A DNA stretch of 64,000 bases from Promerops cafer (lineage: Eukaryota > Chordata > Aves > Passeriformes > Nectariniidae), in NCBI GenBank assembly GCA_013398275.1, contig VZSE01015521.1, positions 919,597 to 983,596 on the forward strand, written 5' to 3'. Shown here one piece after another: positions 23,101 to 36,100 of this stretch. The translations under genes and the position numbers were made by a program. The stretch's first letter is position 1. Each line of letters opens with the position of its first letter. The notes below the pieces were generated by a model. It saw only the letters and a list, made by a program, of their open reading frames with translations, searched no databases and was not told the origin of the DNA.

Positions 23101-25579
23101 TGTTTTAGAATAAAAATAGTGTAAGTCCCCTCATGTTGAACTAGCACAAAGTGGGGAATTTAAAATTGAGGACTACAGTTTGTATGCAGCGTTACACAAT
23201 TTTTAAATCATCAATTATTCACTAACATATGCTAGATGTACCTTTGAGATAGGATTCTAAAAATATGAGCTTACCGGTGGTGACAAGATGCAGGTTCTTG
23301 CTTTACAAAAACTTGATATTAGAAAAATCTTACCTTGCAATAGTCAATAGAAGTAAAACTTCTGCCAACTTGCTTAAAAAACCCCACCTAACTATCCTCT
23401 CATTTCTAGTGCTGAAAATCATGCATTTTTACCAGAATCTATCACTTCTGATGGCAGGAAAATATGAACCTAGGAAGAATCAAGACTTTTGCTTGTGAAT
23501 ATCTTCACAAGACTGCAATATCACCCATAATTAGTTCAAGGCTCATGTTGTCTTGTCAAATGAAACATTTGTAAAATGAACAAAGGAAAGAGACATACGC
23601 ATTTCTGAAGCATCCTGATATTATTATTAGGTGCATATTTTACTTTGAATCATTTGGAACAAATTTTGTTTATCCAAAGGCTCTTTTCTCATTCACTGAC
23701 ATGAGGACACTTGTTTGACTGAATGATACCATATTTGGATTTGAACGTGTGGAAGAATTATGTAAATGATTGTATGCAGGCCAATTAGAGCTGAGTAACT
23801 TTGTGGCAATCATCTTTACAATGGCAGCTGTTGTGAAACCAATGAAAATTAAACAGCATATTTTATATATTGCTGCATCATGAGAAGAATCCATAATAAA
23901 TTCTGGAAACTAAGTGTGGAAATCTGACACTTTCTCAGGTGTCTGCATGCCTATACAGGTAACTTAGAAAATGGGTTTTGTGACACTCGCCATGCACTAA
24001 AGTCACAATGCACCAGATAAAATATAAGTTCATCCATACACAAACATTCATTAATAATCCTCAGAAATAGTATCTCACTATAGCAGATCTTGAAAAAGTT
24101 TTGTGAGGAGCTATGAAACTTTAAAATGTATCTTCATACAGAACCAAAATAAGCCAAAAATGCCAATTTTTCCCTGAAGGTAAATAAATTTGAATACAAT
24201 TTGGCATCTCTAAAGAGTTGCATTTTCTCAAAAATCAGTGTTCTCTTATTTTTTTTAATGCTATAATACTAAGCTTTTAAATGCCGAAATGAGCTCCATC
24301 ACACTTGCAAAATGAAGGTTTGGCATGCATGATTAGTCACTACTACATAGGACTATGTTGGCAGATGAAATAATATTACTTGAATCTCCAAACTACTGCT
24401 TGAAAGTGTTGGGTTCTCTTCCTTCAAAGCCTTGTCCCTGATGTTCCAATCCAGCAAGAATTGTGCACATAAATTCTTTCACCACATTTTTTATATTGAC
24501 AACACCCACTGAAATTCACTTCATGCACACTGAATAACCTATGTAGAAAATGTATTTTGAGATAATACACAGATAATATCTATATATAAATAATAAGTCA
24601 TGGAATTTGGCCTGTACAGCATCATCTACAAAAAGAACCCTTTGTTTCCCTAGGACCACACAAAAGAAAACAAGTATAGCATTAATGTTTTTTCCCTGTG
24701 CGCTACTAACACTTCCTGGACAATGTTTCAGTTCAAGACTACCATATGCCTCTAATTATTTACTGATTAGAATTCTTGCATGAGCCATTATGTTTCTACA
24801 TTCTAATTTTGCTTTGGAAGGTTGTAGGTTCAGTTCAGATGTAAAAGGGGTTCTAAACAAATGCTTTTACCTTGTCTGGTGTCAGGAAAGCTAGAAAGAA
24901 GTGGAATCTTGCACACTGTCCTGCACAACATAGTGACATACAGATAGTTTAACTGCAGTTCAGTCCCTTTTTTAGAACATGCTAATTACTTCCAAACACT
25001 GCAACCAGAGTTCCTGGGATCGTCTGAAAATTGAGAAGTGGGTTGAAATACCACCCAGAAACACTGGCCTCAACAGACAGTAAAGTTCCCTTCAGTGAAA
25101 GGGAGACAGCAACCATATGTCACCAAATTTATCAGGAGTTGTTGTAGGTAAGAGAAATGCTTCTTTATGCTACAGAAATGTTTGAGATGTCTCAAACTCA
25201 AATGGGAAAAAAATGCTGAAAACTCAATTGCCCACATCAGAGACACTGGGTTTTCTGTTCCCTTCAGAAGGGAGTCTCACCCATCTTTTTCTCTTTATGG
25301 AAGAAGTTTTGATGCAGGGAGTAGAGCAACTTAACCTCAGGGACCACCCCCATGCAAGATGAATAATTATCTTTGTAATTGTTCACTTCCACTTGCAGAG
25401 CCTCACACCGATTGTGCAAGGGCATCTGGAAAGGGGGAGACAGAAGGCAAGGACACCTGGAAGAGATGGGATTTGTGCACATTCAGGTTCCTTAGCTGGT
25501 CTTAAACCCGATCTTCTCTTAAGGGGCATTTAAGTGGGCATTTTCCCAGTCCCTGCCTTTGGACTCTGGAATTGGGTGA
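17105..25579. other. Intergenic DNA upstream of COL6A4-like gene
   Basis: AT-rich throughout, with only short frames and no domain. The COL6A4 promoter and any 5' untranslated exon should lie here but were not identified. A slightly GC-richer patch at 20780-21060 has no recognisable protein or repeat signature. Confidence 0.5.
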
Positions 25580-25835
25580 CATGACTGGAGCACTTGCTGG
25601 TGAAGACCAAAGCAAAAACCGTTGTTGAGTATCTCGGTTTTGTATGTGTCAGTTGTAGACAGGTCCCCTGTTTCCCACTGATCAGGCAGGGTGCAGTTCC
25701 TTTCTCTTCCTTTTTTGTCCTAAGTACCTGAAGAAAAACTGTTTGTTATTTTTCATTTCCCTAGCCAGGTTCAGTTCCAGATGTGTCTTGGCTTGCCTGA
25801 TTCCCTCCATGCATCCTGACTTTTTCTCTCCAGTA
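25580..25835 (-). mobile_element. CR1 LINE fragment, reverse-transcriptase ORF region, antisense
   Basis: The minus strand reads, with breaks, the avian CR1 polyprotein stretch upstream of the reverse transcriptase (Leu-Asn-Leu-Ala then Lys-Gly-Phe-Phe-Arg-Tyr-like residues, then the Gly-Pro-Leu and Thr-Glu motifs). Stops and indels show an old, inactive copy. Borders are approximate. Confidence 0.6.
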
Positions 25836-27388
25836 TTCCCTTTTATTTTCAATTTGCTTTAACCTTCAGCTGTGTCATCCATTCTTTTTTTTGTTGTTGC
25901 TGTTTCCCTAGGAAACATGATCTATGTATCATAGTCTCAAAACCCACACAATTTTTTTTCTGTTTTATAGCAATCAGGTGTCTCAGGAAAGACAGGCAGC
26001 AACTTTGCTTTTTTTTTCATTTCCTATTCTTCATATCCCTTGGGATACAAATCAGCAAAGAACCACAGACTTCAACTGCACAGTTTACAGTAGATAAGGA
26101 TCTGGTGGACAGATGGGGCTTTCATTCCTACCTCTCCAGTAATGTCTTTCCTTAGAAGGAAAAGGAAAAGCTATTGCACTTAGACTGCCCAGAACAGGCA
26201 ATGACCAGCTATTGTAAGAGTGACTCTACAGGTCACACTGCTTCAAGATACGAGAGACATCTTTTGCTTTATTTCCAGTGAAAGATTTAGTAGAAAAGTC
26301 CATCCCTTCTGAACACAGTAACTGGGAAAGGTGTAAAAGCTAAAAGAAGGATGAGCTAATAATGCCATGGTAAGCAAAGCTAATGCTGGAACAGAGATCA
26401 TGTGAGTAACAATTCCCTGTGAGCAACTCTATCCCTGCTCCAATTACGAGGAGCTCTACACAGTATGGACTACATCACACCAACTAATTGGGCAATTGCA
26501 CCATTTGGGGTGTTTTTAGGGAGGTAGTGGCTTTAATTCTATTTAGTTGAACATTTTACTGAAAAACTGATTTCAGGCATCAAATACTGTAATGTTTTGC
26601 TAGTCTCTCCTGCATTTGGGGGTAGGGAGCCCACTGGTCAGAATATGAGACAAACACTGCTGAATGTTTGCCTGACCCATCATTCAAACTAAACCTACTT
26701 GCAGAATACCTGAAAAAGTTTCTAGATCATCCTGATCCTGTAGCACATTCACATGATGATAGTACACAGGTAGTATACTTAATCCTGTACAGATCAAAAA
26801 TCCTCACTCCCTAGGAAGGTGAGAATTCTTCATAAAAACACCTTTTAAACACCTGACCTTTAAAACTTCTTACAAATATCTCGGGCTCAGTTTACAACCC
26901 TGCAGTGACATCTCATGACTCCATCATAATTCCAGCAGTGAACACATGCTGTCAAAGAACACAGACAAAACTGAGGAACACAAATATCTACATACAGAAA
27001 CCTGGGTAGCTGTCATTGCTATGGGATGATCTAACCCCATTAGTTGGTAACACCAGACTCATTTATCCTCCCAAATAAACCTAATACAAAATACTGCCTG
27101 TTACAGGGTACTTATGTCTGTTTGTACACAGGCTTGCATCTCATGTCAAGGATGCCAGTTTTAAATAAAAAGATGGAATGGATGTGGAGAATAAAATTAC
27201 ATATAAAGATACATACAATACATATAAAAATACATACAATATAAAGAAACTAGGCAGGAGTTAGTGAAGTTAAGGAGCAGGGTCAGAGGAGCAGCAGTAG
27301 CTGCTGGAAAAACATATTTCTACCCTTCCTAACACAGACAAGCTACCATGCCAAGAGGTTGATTACTTAGGTAGACACCTGTTTCAAG

Positions 27389-27415
27389 AAAAAAAAAAAA
27401 AAAAAAAAAAAAAAA
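27389..27415 (+). repeat. 27-base A homopolymer
   Basis: An uninterrupted run of A. The sequence just upstream has no poly(A) signal or recognisable retrocopy, so it is listed as a simple repeat. Confidence 0.9.
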
Positions 27416-28989
27416 GACAGTTTAAGAAGCCTGGAGCCATCACATGAATATCATTACAGGGAGCTTTATACCTGCATTGCAGAAGCCAGCAAGAGGTGAA
27501 TTAATTCCATGTATTAATAAAGTTGAAATTTTCTTACAAAGAAAAACTATTAAAATGCTCAGTCAAAACTGAGGACTAAATCCATTCCAGTCTAACCAAT
27601 CACTGCATCTGCATACTCTTTCAAAATGTAATGCAAGATCAGTCTTTATTCCTTAATAAACTCAAAGCACAATATCATTTTCCAGGTCAAAAGAAAACTA
27701 CTATATAATTTATTCTCTTATGATGAATAGCAAAGCTTTTAACTAGGTCTCTTGAGAACTGTTTTGGCATTTTTTTGCATTGCTGGGAACATTAAGGTAC
27801 TTCATAAATGGAAGCAAACTGGGGAGATGGAGGGAAAGCAATAAGCAGGCTTACCTCATTGTAGCTGAGGGTAGTTTTTAAGCACAATACAGTTTTTGTG
27901 TGATTATTTTTAAAGGGATCAGACTCAGGCTTATGGTGAAAACTCTGCTGTCCCAGCATGCCACCCTTGCATCATTATTTTTTTACTCCAGTGGCTTAAA
28001 TCTTCATCATGTCTTCAGGGTCTTGATCTGAATGCGTGTGCACTGTCTAGAAGAACACACAGTGAGCTCTAAATAGGCTCTGTTTCTATTTCATTAATTT
28101 TGTGACCTACTAAATATATTGAAAAGTCTGAGTATTTCAAAACAGGAAATGCAAAAAGTAAAACCGCTAAAGCTTTAACATTCAAAAGAAATAATATAAA
28201 CCTTAAGGCTATAGATTCTCCATGATCTCTACACTCCTGGCTTTTGACACAGGTCATTACTGAAGCCAAATCTTGCTGTGGCAAATTTGATATTTAGTGA
28301 AAATTACTTGGATTTCAACCAGATGACACATGAAGAAAATCCTCAAAGACACACCCACCTTCTACAGAAATACGTCTTCCTCCTCTGGCAAACACCAGTT
28401 TTCATACAAAAGAAAGGAAATTAGAACATCTGGCAAAGTGAACTCTGCTATGTTGTTAAAAATGGAGGGTTCATTGAGCTCTATTATAAACTGGAATACT
28501 TCCCACTTGGCTGGTACATAAAGATGAGATGAGATCAGATTAATAAAATGTGCACAGTTGCACACCTTTACTACCTTTCTTGATTTCCCTTTATTACTTC
28601 ATAACACATATCACTCTCACATAAAAATTGGTTTTGTTTGGGTTCTGCATCTGTTCTTGTGACATACTGTTTGGTTTTGAAGATTTTGATCTATTGAAAA
28701 GCCTAACTTCATTGCAGGGTGTCATATGAGACACAGAAAGAAGCAGCGATGTCTGCATTTGACTGGACAACACAGACACTTCAAGCCCATGTGTTCCTTT
28801 TCCTGCTCTTTTTCTCTCTCATATGATCAAATACCCATGTCTCTACTGAAGTAAACTAAGTGTGACTTCAGAGATCAGCAATAACTCTGCGGATTCATCC
28901 AAGCACAAAGCAGGGTAAAAAGGATAAATGAAAAGTATGGAAAGACATCCAAGCATAAAGTGACTATTCAGACTACTGGAAAAAAATAG

Positions 28990-29180
28990 ACGACTGAATA
29001 AAGATATGATGGGTGTTTATAAAGCCATGAGCAACTTGGAGACAGTGGCTCTTCAACAAAAGGGCAGGACATCAACTGAGCTAGATGCTGGCAGATTCAC
29101 AGCAAGCAAAATGGAGGCTCAAGTATTGGGTGCTTAAGTTGTGGAATGCTTTGCAGCAGGGTGTTGGGATTAATAACAAA
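28990..29180 (+). mobile_element. Old CR1/L2-type LINE fragment
   Basis: The stretch from ATAAAGCCATGAGCAACTTG through GTTGTGGAATGCTTTGCAGC follows the layout of the 3' ORF end of old CR1 copies (a Lys-Leu-Trp-Asn-Ala-Leu-like motif). It is diverged, and family assignment is from memory. Confidence 0.45.
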
Positions 29181-31503
29181 TTAACAATAAATAAATCAGA
29201 AGGCATTAAAAATCCACCTTTGAGCTCTAGAAGTCTCTAATCCTAGAGCATTACTACATTTCTGCTGGGTTCTTTTACTCTTCTCTCACACTGACTTTCA
29301 GGAAGGGTGGAAATATTATTTGAAAAAATTTTGATGAACCAAGGATTGGTTCAATTTTTTGATGAAAAATGTCTCTTCATACAGAACACAAGGATTCCTC
29401 TTGGGACTCAAGTTAAAGATCATTGCAGACAGCCTGAAGTTAAGTTCTAACAACAGGATCCACTTTAAAAAAAGTATATGCACACATCATTTGTAAAACA
29501 CAGCAGAAAGACAATTTCCTGCAAGATACACCGGGGATTTTTGCCCGAAACATTTATAACTTCCAGACTGCTCCAGCTCCAGTTCTAAACTGTTTCTTTG
29601 TTTCTAGGCAGCAAAACAGTCAAAGAAATGTTCATCCACCAATACTGTTGGAGGTCCAGTTCTGTTTTCCAGACAGTGTTCACCGCCAACTTCCTTGCAT
29701 GCAGTACTTTAAAATTAAACAAAGCACAGGAATTGCCTTAGTTCTGAGGGACATTTTCATATCATCATGCTGTTCACTTGTCTGAGGCAGACACAATTTT
29801 GCTGAAAACCAAATACCTTTTTGCCTTTTAACTTTAAAACATTCAATGTCTAAGTAAAAACATAATAAAAATAAGACAGTCACATGCAAAGCCACTACCA
29901 TGTGGAAAGGTTAGAGGATATGACAACCAGATCGGAAGTGACATTTCCAGGTCATGGTTTTCTGTCCTTAATTCCTTCCAATTGTACTCAGCCATTTTAT
30001 TTTGGTAGCTCAGAGCAGACATGCTGCAACAATGCAGATTATAAAACCCACTACATACTAGACTTTATTCAGTGTTGTTTTATCACACAGTTATATACTG
30101 CATAATGGTCCCACAGGACTAAAGGGAGACTCTGGTTACTTGCAGAAGGAAAAAAATAATAGTCAGGTTTTCGTTTGAAAAATGGACTAGATTTTTTTGG
30201 CATGCTATTTTTTTATTAATAGCTGGAAGGTTATGATTAGGTTAAGGGATTCAAACGCAGTGCACCTATAACTTCTCTTGTTCCAGCTGTACAAACACTT
30301 ATCCCCATGAACAACTTAATCCTAGTGAAATTTTCAAGGGTAAAGTAAAAGTTTAGGATATGCAATAACTTAATGAGGCCCACCATTACATACACATTGG
30401 TGTCCACAGGACTTCAATATAATTTTTTTTTCTGCTGCATTCGTATGCAATATAAATGGCATTATTTTAGCACTCATCATGGAATCTGCCTGCTGCCTGC
30501 TTGATAACTGCTTACAACAACATGTCTGGCCTCCTTCAAAAATACAAACTCAAATAATGTAATTTAATGATTGATGAAATCATGTCATTTGACTTCAAAA
30601 TGGAAGAAAATCTGTACTAAAAACCAGCTTGACTGAGCACAAGTGTATTTATGCACATAGGGAAAGACTGAGGAAAGCTGTAGATGTACATTTGGTATCT
30701 ACTCCAAATGCTATCATATTAGTTCTGCGCATCAATTCATGAGGGAAACCTTTATCAGAAAAGTGACAATTACCAAGATGGGTCAAAACTATCTTGGAGC
30801 AAATGTACTCCACCCTCCCATTACAATTATTCTGAGCAGTTTTTCCTCATTGCTTCATATACAGTTCCCCATTACTTCATACACATTTGTTCTTTTCACC
30901 TAGATTCTATCGCTTAAGGACATGAAAATGTTTTTACCACAAAGCTATCTCCAAAATTCAGTCAGATGTCATTAGTACAGTAATGAAGTTCATTCATGAA
31001 GGAAAAGGTTCTTCAAGCATCCAATATCTTGCTCACCCTGGAAGACAGTTATAAAGAGTATGGTTATTTGATGAAATACTGCAAGAATGTACTTTAACGG
31101 AGAAGCATTATTTTAATTAAAGCAAAATTTTAGTTTTTAATTAGAGTAAGCACATGAAGCAAAATAATCAGAATGTTTACTGACCAACTTCATTAGCAGT
31201 ATTGGCAGGAGGATAAACTACCCAGTCCTGTATCAAACCAGGTTACTTAAAAGCCATAGAAACCATTACTGTGATCCCAAGGATTTCCCAAAAAAATCAG
31301 CCTCCCCACAGTCAACTGAGCTGACCTTTTTAATCAAGTCCAACAGATGTGAATGTTCTTCAAACTTTCCCCATTGTGGGGCATTTCCATACTTAGATGG
31401 AAGTTGAAATTTAACCAATTTTGACATATCTATATTTATTAGAACTGTTAAACTTGCTAACAAATCAGAGAGAGCAATCAGAACCTGAGTACAATGTGAG
31501 ATT

Positions 31504-31524
31504 TGGGGGGGGTGGGTGGGGGTG
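31504..31524 (+). repeat. G-rich tract, possible G-quadruplex
   Basis: Eight G, then GGG and GGGGG blocks separated by single T, enough for four G-tracts. A second such tract lies inside the LTR at about 32778-32796. Confidence 0.6.
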
Positions 31525-32329
31525 TGAAGAATGTAGTCAAGAGAGACCAATCATGCACCTGAAAGACACAGTCTCAATTAACAGTATGATATGCAAACAA
31601 AATTACTGTTTGGGAAGGTCAAGTTCAAGCTCAATGAACAGTTGCCCTATGTACATTACCCTCTAAGAGACAATATGCACAGAGTAGTTTTTACCTTCTC
31701 ACTGATCCCACTATTTAGTATTGCTTTCACACAGTACTTGGCATAGCACAGCTGATACACATCAAGTTCAGAAATTTACTTTTGCTGGAAAAATGGCAAA
31801 AGTACATTCTTAGATGAACCTCCTTCCAACAGGAGAAGAAAACACTCTTAATACCCAAACCTTCATGAGAGCAGCAGCCACAGGAACATACAACCTGTAC
31901 ATGAAGGACAACCCACAGGAGGCATCAGTGGTATCTGACCTATGTCTCCTTGATCACCTACAAGGATCTTCACCAAAGGTCTTCCCTGCCAGATTCAGCA
32001 ATTATCAGCTGAGGCAGCAGGGATTCCTTGTTTCCTTCTGCAGTTGTAGATTTAGTTTAGCCCATAAACTGCACTCCAGGGTACACCCTCTGCAAATAGA
32101 AGAGCGTGACCCTAGAAAGGGAACTTAAAATCCATGTATCCTCTATATAGGTCTTGTTATCCTCCAGCAGGTTTTCAGTTGTGCCTTACATATCAAGCAG
32201 TAACTAATCCAGTCCAACTGACTGCCTTAGATTTACTGAGTTGCCTGTAAACAAAAAAACAAAGGAGGAAAAATCCTTATTTATAATAATCTCTTCTTTC
32301 TCTTCAAGCTGATCCCATTATGAATACAC

Positions 32330-33111
32330 TGGGGTATGAAGAACTGGGTTTTGGTAGTGGTCGTGGGGTTGCAGAAGGGGCCTCAGTGACAAGAGATATG
32401 GGGCTGCCTTGTGTCAAAAACAGCTGACCCAGCAATGGACCCAGTGCACACAGAAAGAAAGCCAGACAAAGTTTGTCACACCTCTCTGAAAAATATTTTA
32501 AGAAAGGGGAAAAAAAAGCTAAGACTGAGAGGACCAGTGTATGGTACCAAAGAGCAACAGGGTCACAGCAGGAGGCACTCCATGCTGGAGCAGGTACAAC
32601 CCCGAAGAGACTACAGCCAGTGGAGGACGCACAGCTGAGCAAAGCATACAAGTAAACACAGCAGAAGAATAGAGAAACAAGGAGCAGCAAAGAGAAACTG
32701 TTACATATTGACCTCTAACTCCTACATCATACATCACCCTCTCTTAAAGTACTACATGTAACTCGCACCAGTAACACGACGGGGGTGGGGGGGAGGTGTC
32801 TGGAGTGAAGTTAATCCCAGAAAAGGGGGAGCAAAAGTGTTTTCACAAAGTGTTTAAATGTTTGTTATCTTTGTTTCCCAATGCCCAAATCACTAACTAA
32901 GTGTTTATGTTAATGGCCAGTAAATTAATTTAATCTCCAGCTGGAGTCTGTTTTGCCAACAGTAACTGGTGAATGATTTCCTTGTCGTTATCTTGACTCA
33001 TGAGTTTTCTCACTCCTGTTCTTCTGTTTTCTCTGTTCCTCCCCCAGCCCTGTCCTGTTGTGGAGGTAGACATATGAGAGCTTGGCTGTCAGCTGAAGCC
33101 AACCCATCACA
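32330..33111 (+). mobile_element. Solo LTR of an avian ERV (ERVL-like)
   Basis: About 780 bases with the layout of a common songbird LTR: a GGGGTGGGGGGGAGG block, CCCAGAAAAGGGGGAG, TTTGTTTCCCAATGCCCAAA, a stretch around AACAGTAACTGGTGAATGA, and an end at CCCATCACA (33111). No internal gag, pol or env is present on either side, so it is a solo or truncated LTR. A 128-codon minus-strand frame (32304-32690) is its antisense shadow. The left border is approximate, and family assignment is from memory, without a search. Confidence 0.7.
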
Positions 33112-36100
33112 ATGAGGAATGTGTCTAGAGTTTTAAATTTTTAATTACCTAGAAGTACAAATTTGACAGTATAACAAGCTGTTTCAGGAAAGGACTTACT
33201 TGATTAAATTCAAGTTTCTTGCAAATAACATTATTTATGCTAATTAAAATGCCTTCATTGGAAATGAGAAAACAAATAGCACCAAAGGAACACTTTTAAA
33301 AAGGCCCATCTCACCCAATGCATAGAGTCTGAATTTTAATTTTTCTTCAAAAAGGAAATAAAATAGCAGCCAATACTAACCCTTTAGGAGTTGCTTCTGG
33401 TAAAAATTTGATATCCTATAAAGAATAAGGCTTTACAGAAATGTTTTTCAACAGATGACAAAGACCCATTTGCGCATCTATTTTATAACTTTTCTGTCCT
33501 TGAAATTGAGAAAATTAACTAGGGCTATATTAAAATTTTTATATATTATTATGAAGATATATTTCTCTCTTTTCTTCTCTCTTTCTATAGTAAGGATCAC
33601 AGTCCCTGTCACCATGACCATTTTGAAACAGATGCCACAAATTACAGCCCAGAAAGCTGAAAACCAGTGTTTTAAAAGTGTAAGGAGGAACATTTTGCTT
33701 TCAGAAAGTTGTATTACTTTTTGCAATAAACTAAGACATTTTGGAGGACTGCAATAATCTCTGCTGAAACTGTGTTACTTACTAAAAACAAAAAAACCTA
33801 CAGAATATCTTTAGTAACATGATTTTATATTTCATACTGCTATTTCTCTAGTGTTTGGGGGACAGGGGTTCACCAAATTTCTGACCAGTCTGAATACTGG
33901 ATGTTTGACTATAAAAACCAAATCTAATTCTCTGTCAGGGAGTCAAGAAAACTTCAAAATCAAAATTAACTCAAGCAACTTTAACCACACTCATAGGTAA
34001 ATCAGAGTCAAACTAAAAATGTATTTTTTTAATTTCTGTTCCTTTAACCATGCAAAAACTTCAAGCTTCAATCTAACCGTAGATGGACACCTAGTGGTAT
34101 AATATAATTGATTCCTTTATTCAAATAGTTTCATAAATCCAAAGCCCTATGAATATAAGGGATTTCTAGCATATTAAAAATTAAAATATCATATACAAAC
34201 TTAAAGGCTGTATTTTCACCTATGCTTTCCCTGCCTTCTTAATTTCATAAAAGTACCATCTGCAGCAATCAGAGGTCTGGGTTCATATTCAGAAGCCTTC
34301 AATCAAGGAAAATTTAATTTTGTAGCAAAAAGGCTTTAGTATAATCAATAGGTAGGGGTTCAGTCCTGAAAATACAATACTTAGATAGTCTGTGTAACAA
34401 AAAATTTGTGGTACTTTGCACAAAAATAAACCAGGATCAGTTAGTCTGTTTAAGAAAACATTTTATGCACTGGAGAATATAAACAGATTTGCTCTGGAAC
34501 AGCCAAGCAAACCAGACCCGTAAATAGAGATATAAGGAGTTGCTCCTACAAAGCTGAAAAATATGGGCAACATTTTGCTAAATTATTGCAGAATCCATTT
34601 AACACTTGTGTCTACGCATTCAACAAGTTATTGATGAAACAGGTATTGATATCCAAAGATGTTCTGAACAAACAGCAGCCATTCTTTAGTGAGCTATTTT
34701 ACCTTCCTTAGCTTCTTGTCACTTCGCTCCATGCCTCTAAATCCTAGATGCCCCCAAGTCTTTAAAATATTAACTATCACATGTCTAAAATAAATTAACC
34801 TGACATTTACTGTATTGAATCAAACTGGAAAACACAAACCTACAATCTTTTAATGTAGGATGAAGAGATTATTCAACATACTTCAATGACTAAAATAATA
34901 CAAATGACATGAAGGGAGAGGGGGCCAATAGAGTGATTAGTTTTATTTACTTTATAGTAGTGACAACTACCATATTCTTGCTGTACTCGGAACTAAAAAA
35001 GGAAGAGATTACCTGTAGTCTGACTAGACATAAAACAACACAGTCCATGGAAGCAATGAGAAAACACTGTCCTGGCTAAGCAACAGTGTCAAAATATGAA
35101 CAGCATCTCAGGTAGAAGGTTTGGAAAGCAACGTGTAAAAGGAGAACACTTGGGAAAGGATGTCTCTTATGTCACTCGTAAGAGAGTAGAGATCTGGAAG
35201 GCAGCTCCATACAGGGGCACTTAAAGTTTCCCACACAGTGCTCTTCTTTAACAAGTAGAAGAAAAAGTAACCATTGGTAAAATATATGGGATGCCAATTC
35301 TTAAAATGGTAAAGGGGGAGGCCCCTACAGAACCTGAACACAGCATATCCAACTTCTCTTTCTGAACAAGGTATTCACCTATTGCAAAAATTCACAAGTT
35401 ACCTAAAAATGGAAAGAAATAATAAGGAGAAGAGCCAGTGCTGCATTAGAGTATGCAATTTGGGAGAAAATAAACCCCCTTGCATTTCAGCTAGTCTTCA
35501 GAGATCAGAGGTGCTGGCTGCAACTAGGCTGAATTTCTGAGTATAACCAATTTGGCCCTGTAAGTCCAGTCATATTCAATAAGAACTTTCACAATCACAA
35601 ATTCATGACTCATGCAGTTTATTGGAGCAACAGAAATAAAGATTTGGAACAGCCATTGATAAATCCACTTATTGCAACAGTGATAAATATATGAAGGCTA
35701 GCTGGCGATTAAGCTAAAATAACAATTCAAGCTAAAGTAACAAATTCAGCTTTTCACTAAGCTTAACTTCAATGTTAATTGGCTCGCTTTCACCGAACTA
35801 TGCCCTGACACAGTCAGAATCACAAATCTTACCAAAAAAAGGCCTACCTGTTTTGAGGAGGAGAGAGGAGCAAGCCCAACAACTTGTCTGCAAGTGAACT
35901 GGGGTCATATTTTCATCCTTGACATGGAGGATTCCAAATGTCAGTGTTATATCTTTGGGTAAATGAGGGTGGGACTGTAGTCAAATATAATTGGTCAAAT
36001 GTTGCTGCTGTCATAGGTGGGGAGGCAGCCTCTTTCTCATTTTCATATTGATGGGTGTATTTTTTCACACACAAAGGAAGGATAATGAGGGGCTTTTTGA

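Larger units (their letters stand above)
25836..32329. other. Intergenic DNA
   Basis: No supported gene. It holds a 21-base unit repeated twice at 27199-27240, the A run at 27389, an old CR1 piece near 29 kb and a G-rich tract at 31504-31524. Confidence 0.5.

Noticed and set aside
27389..27415. A run as tail of a processed pseudogene
   Set aside because: No poly(A) signal or coding remnant upstream; kept only as a simple repeat.
32304..32690. 128-codon minus-strand frame with hydrophobic stretches
   Set aside because: Mostly antisense of the LTR at 32330-33111; the hydrophobic look comes from the reverse complement of purine-rich LTR sequence.
33455..33757. Overlapping frames of 100 and 82 codons on opposite strands
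   Set aside because: No domain, no splice context and mirrored frames; typical of AT-rich chance frames.
34083..34100. CACCTAGTGGT as a second CTCF-type site
   Set aside because: Too many mismatches from the motif core to report.
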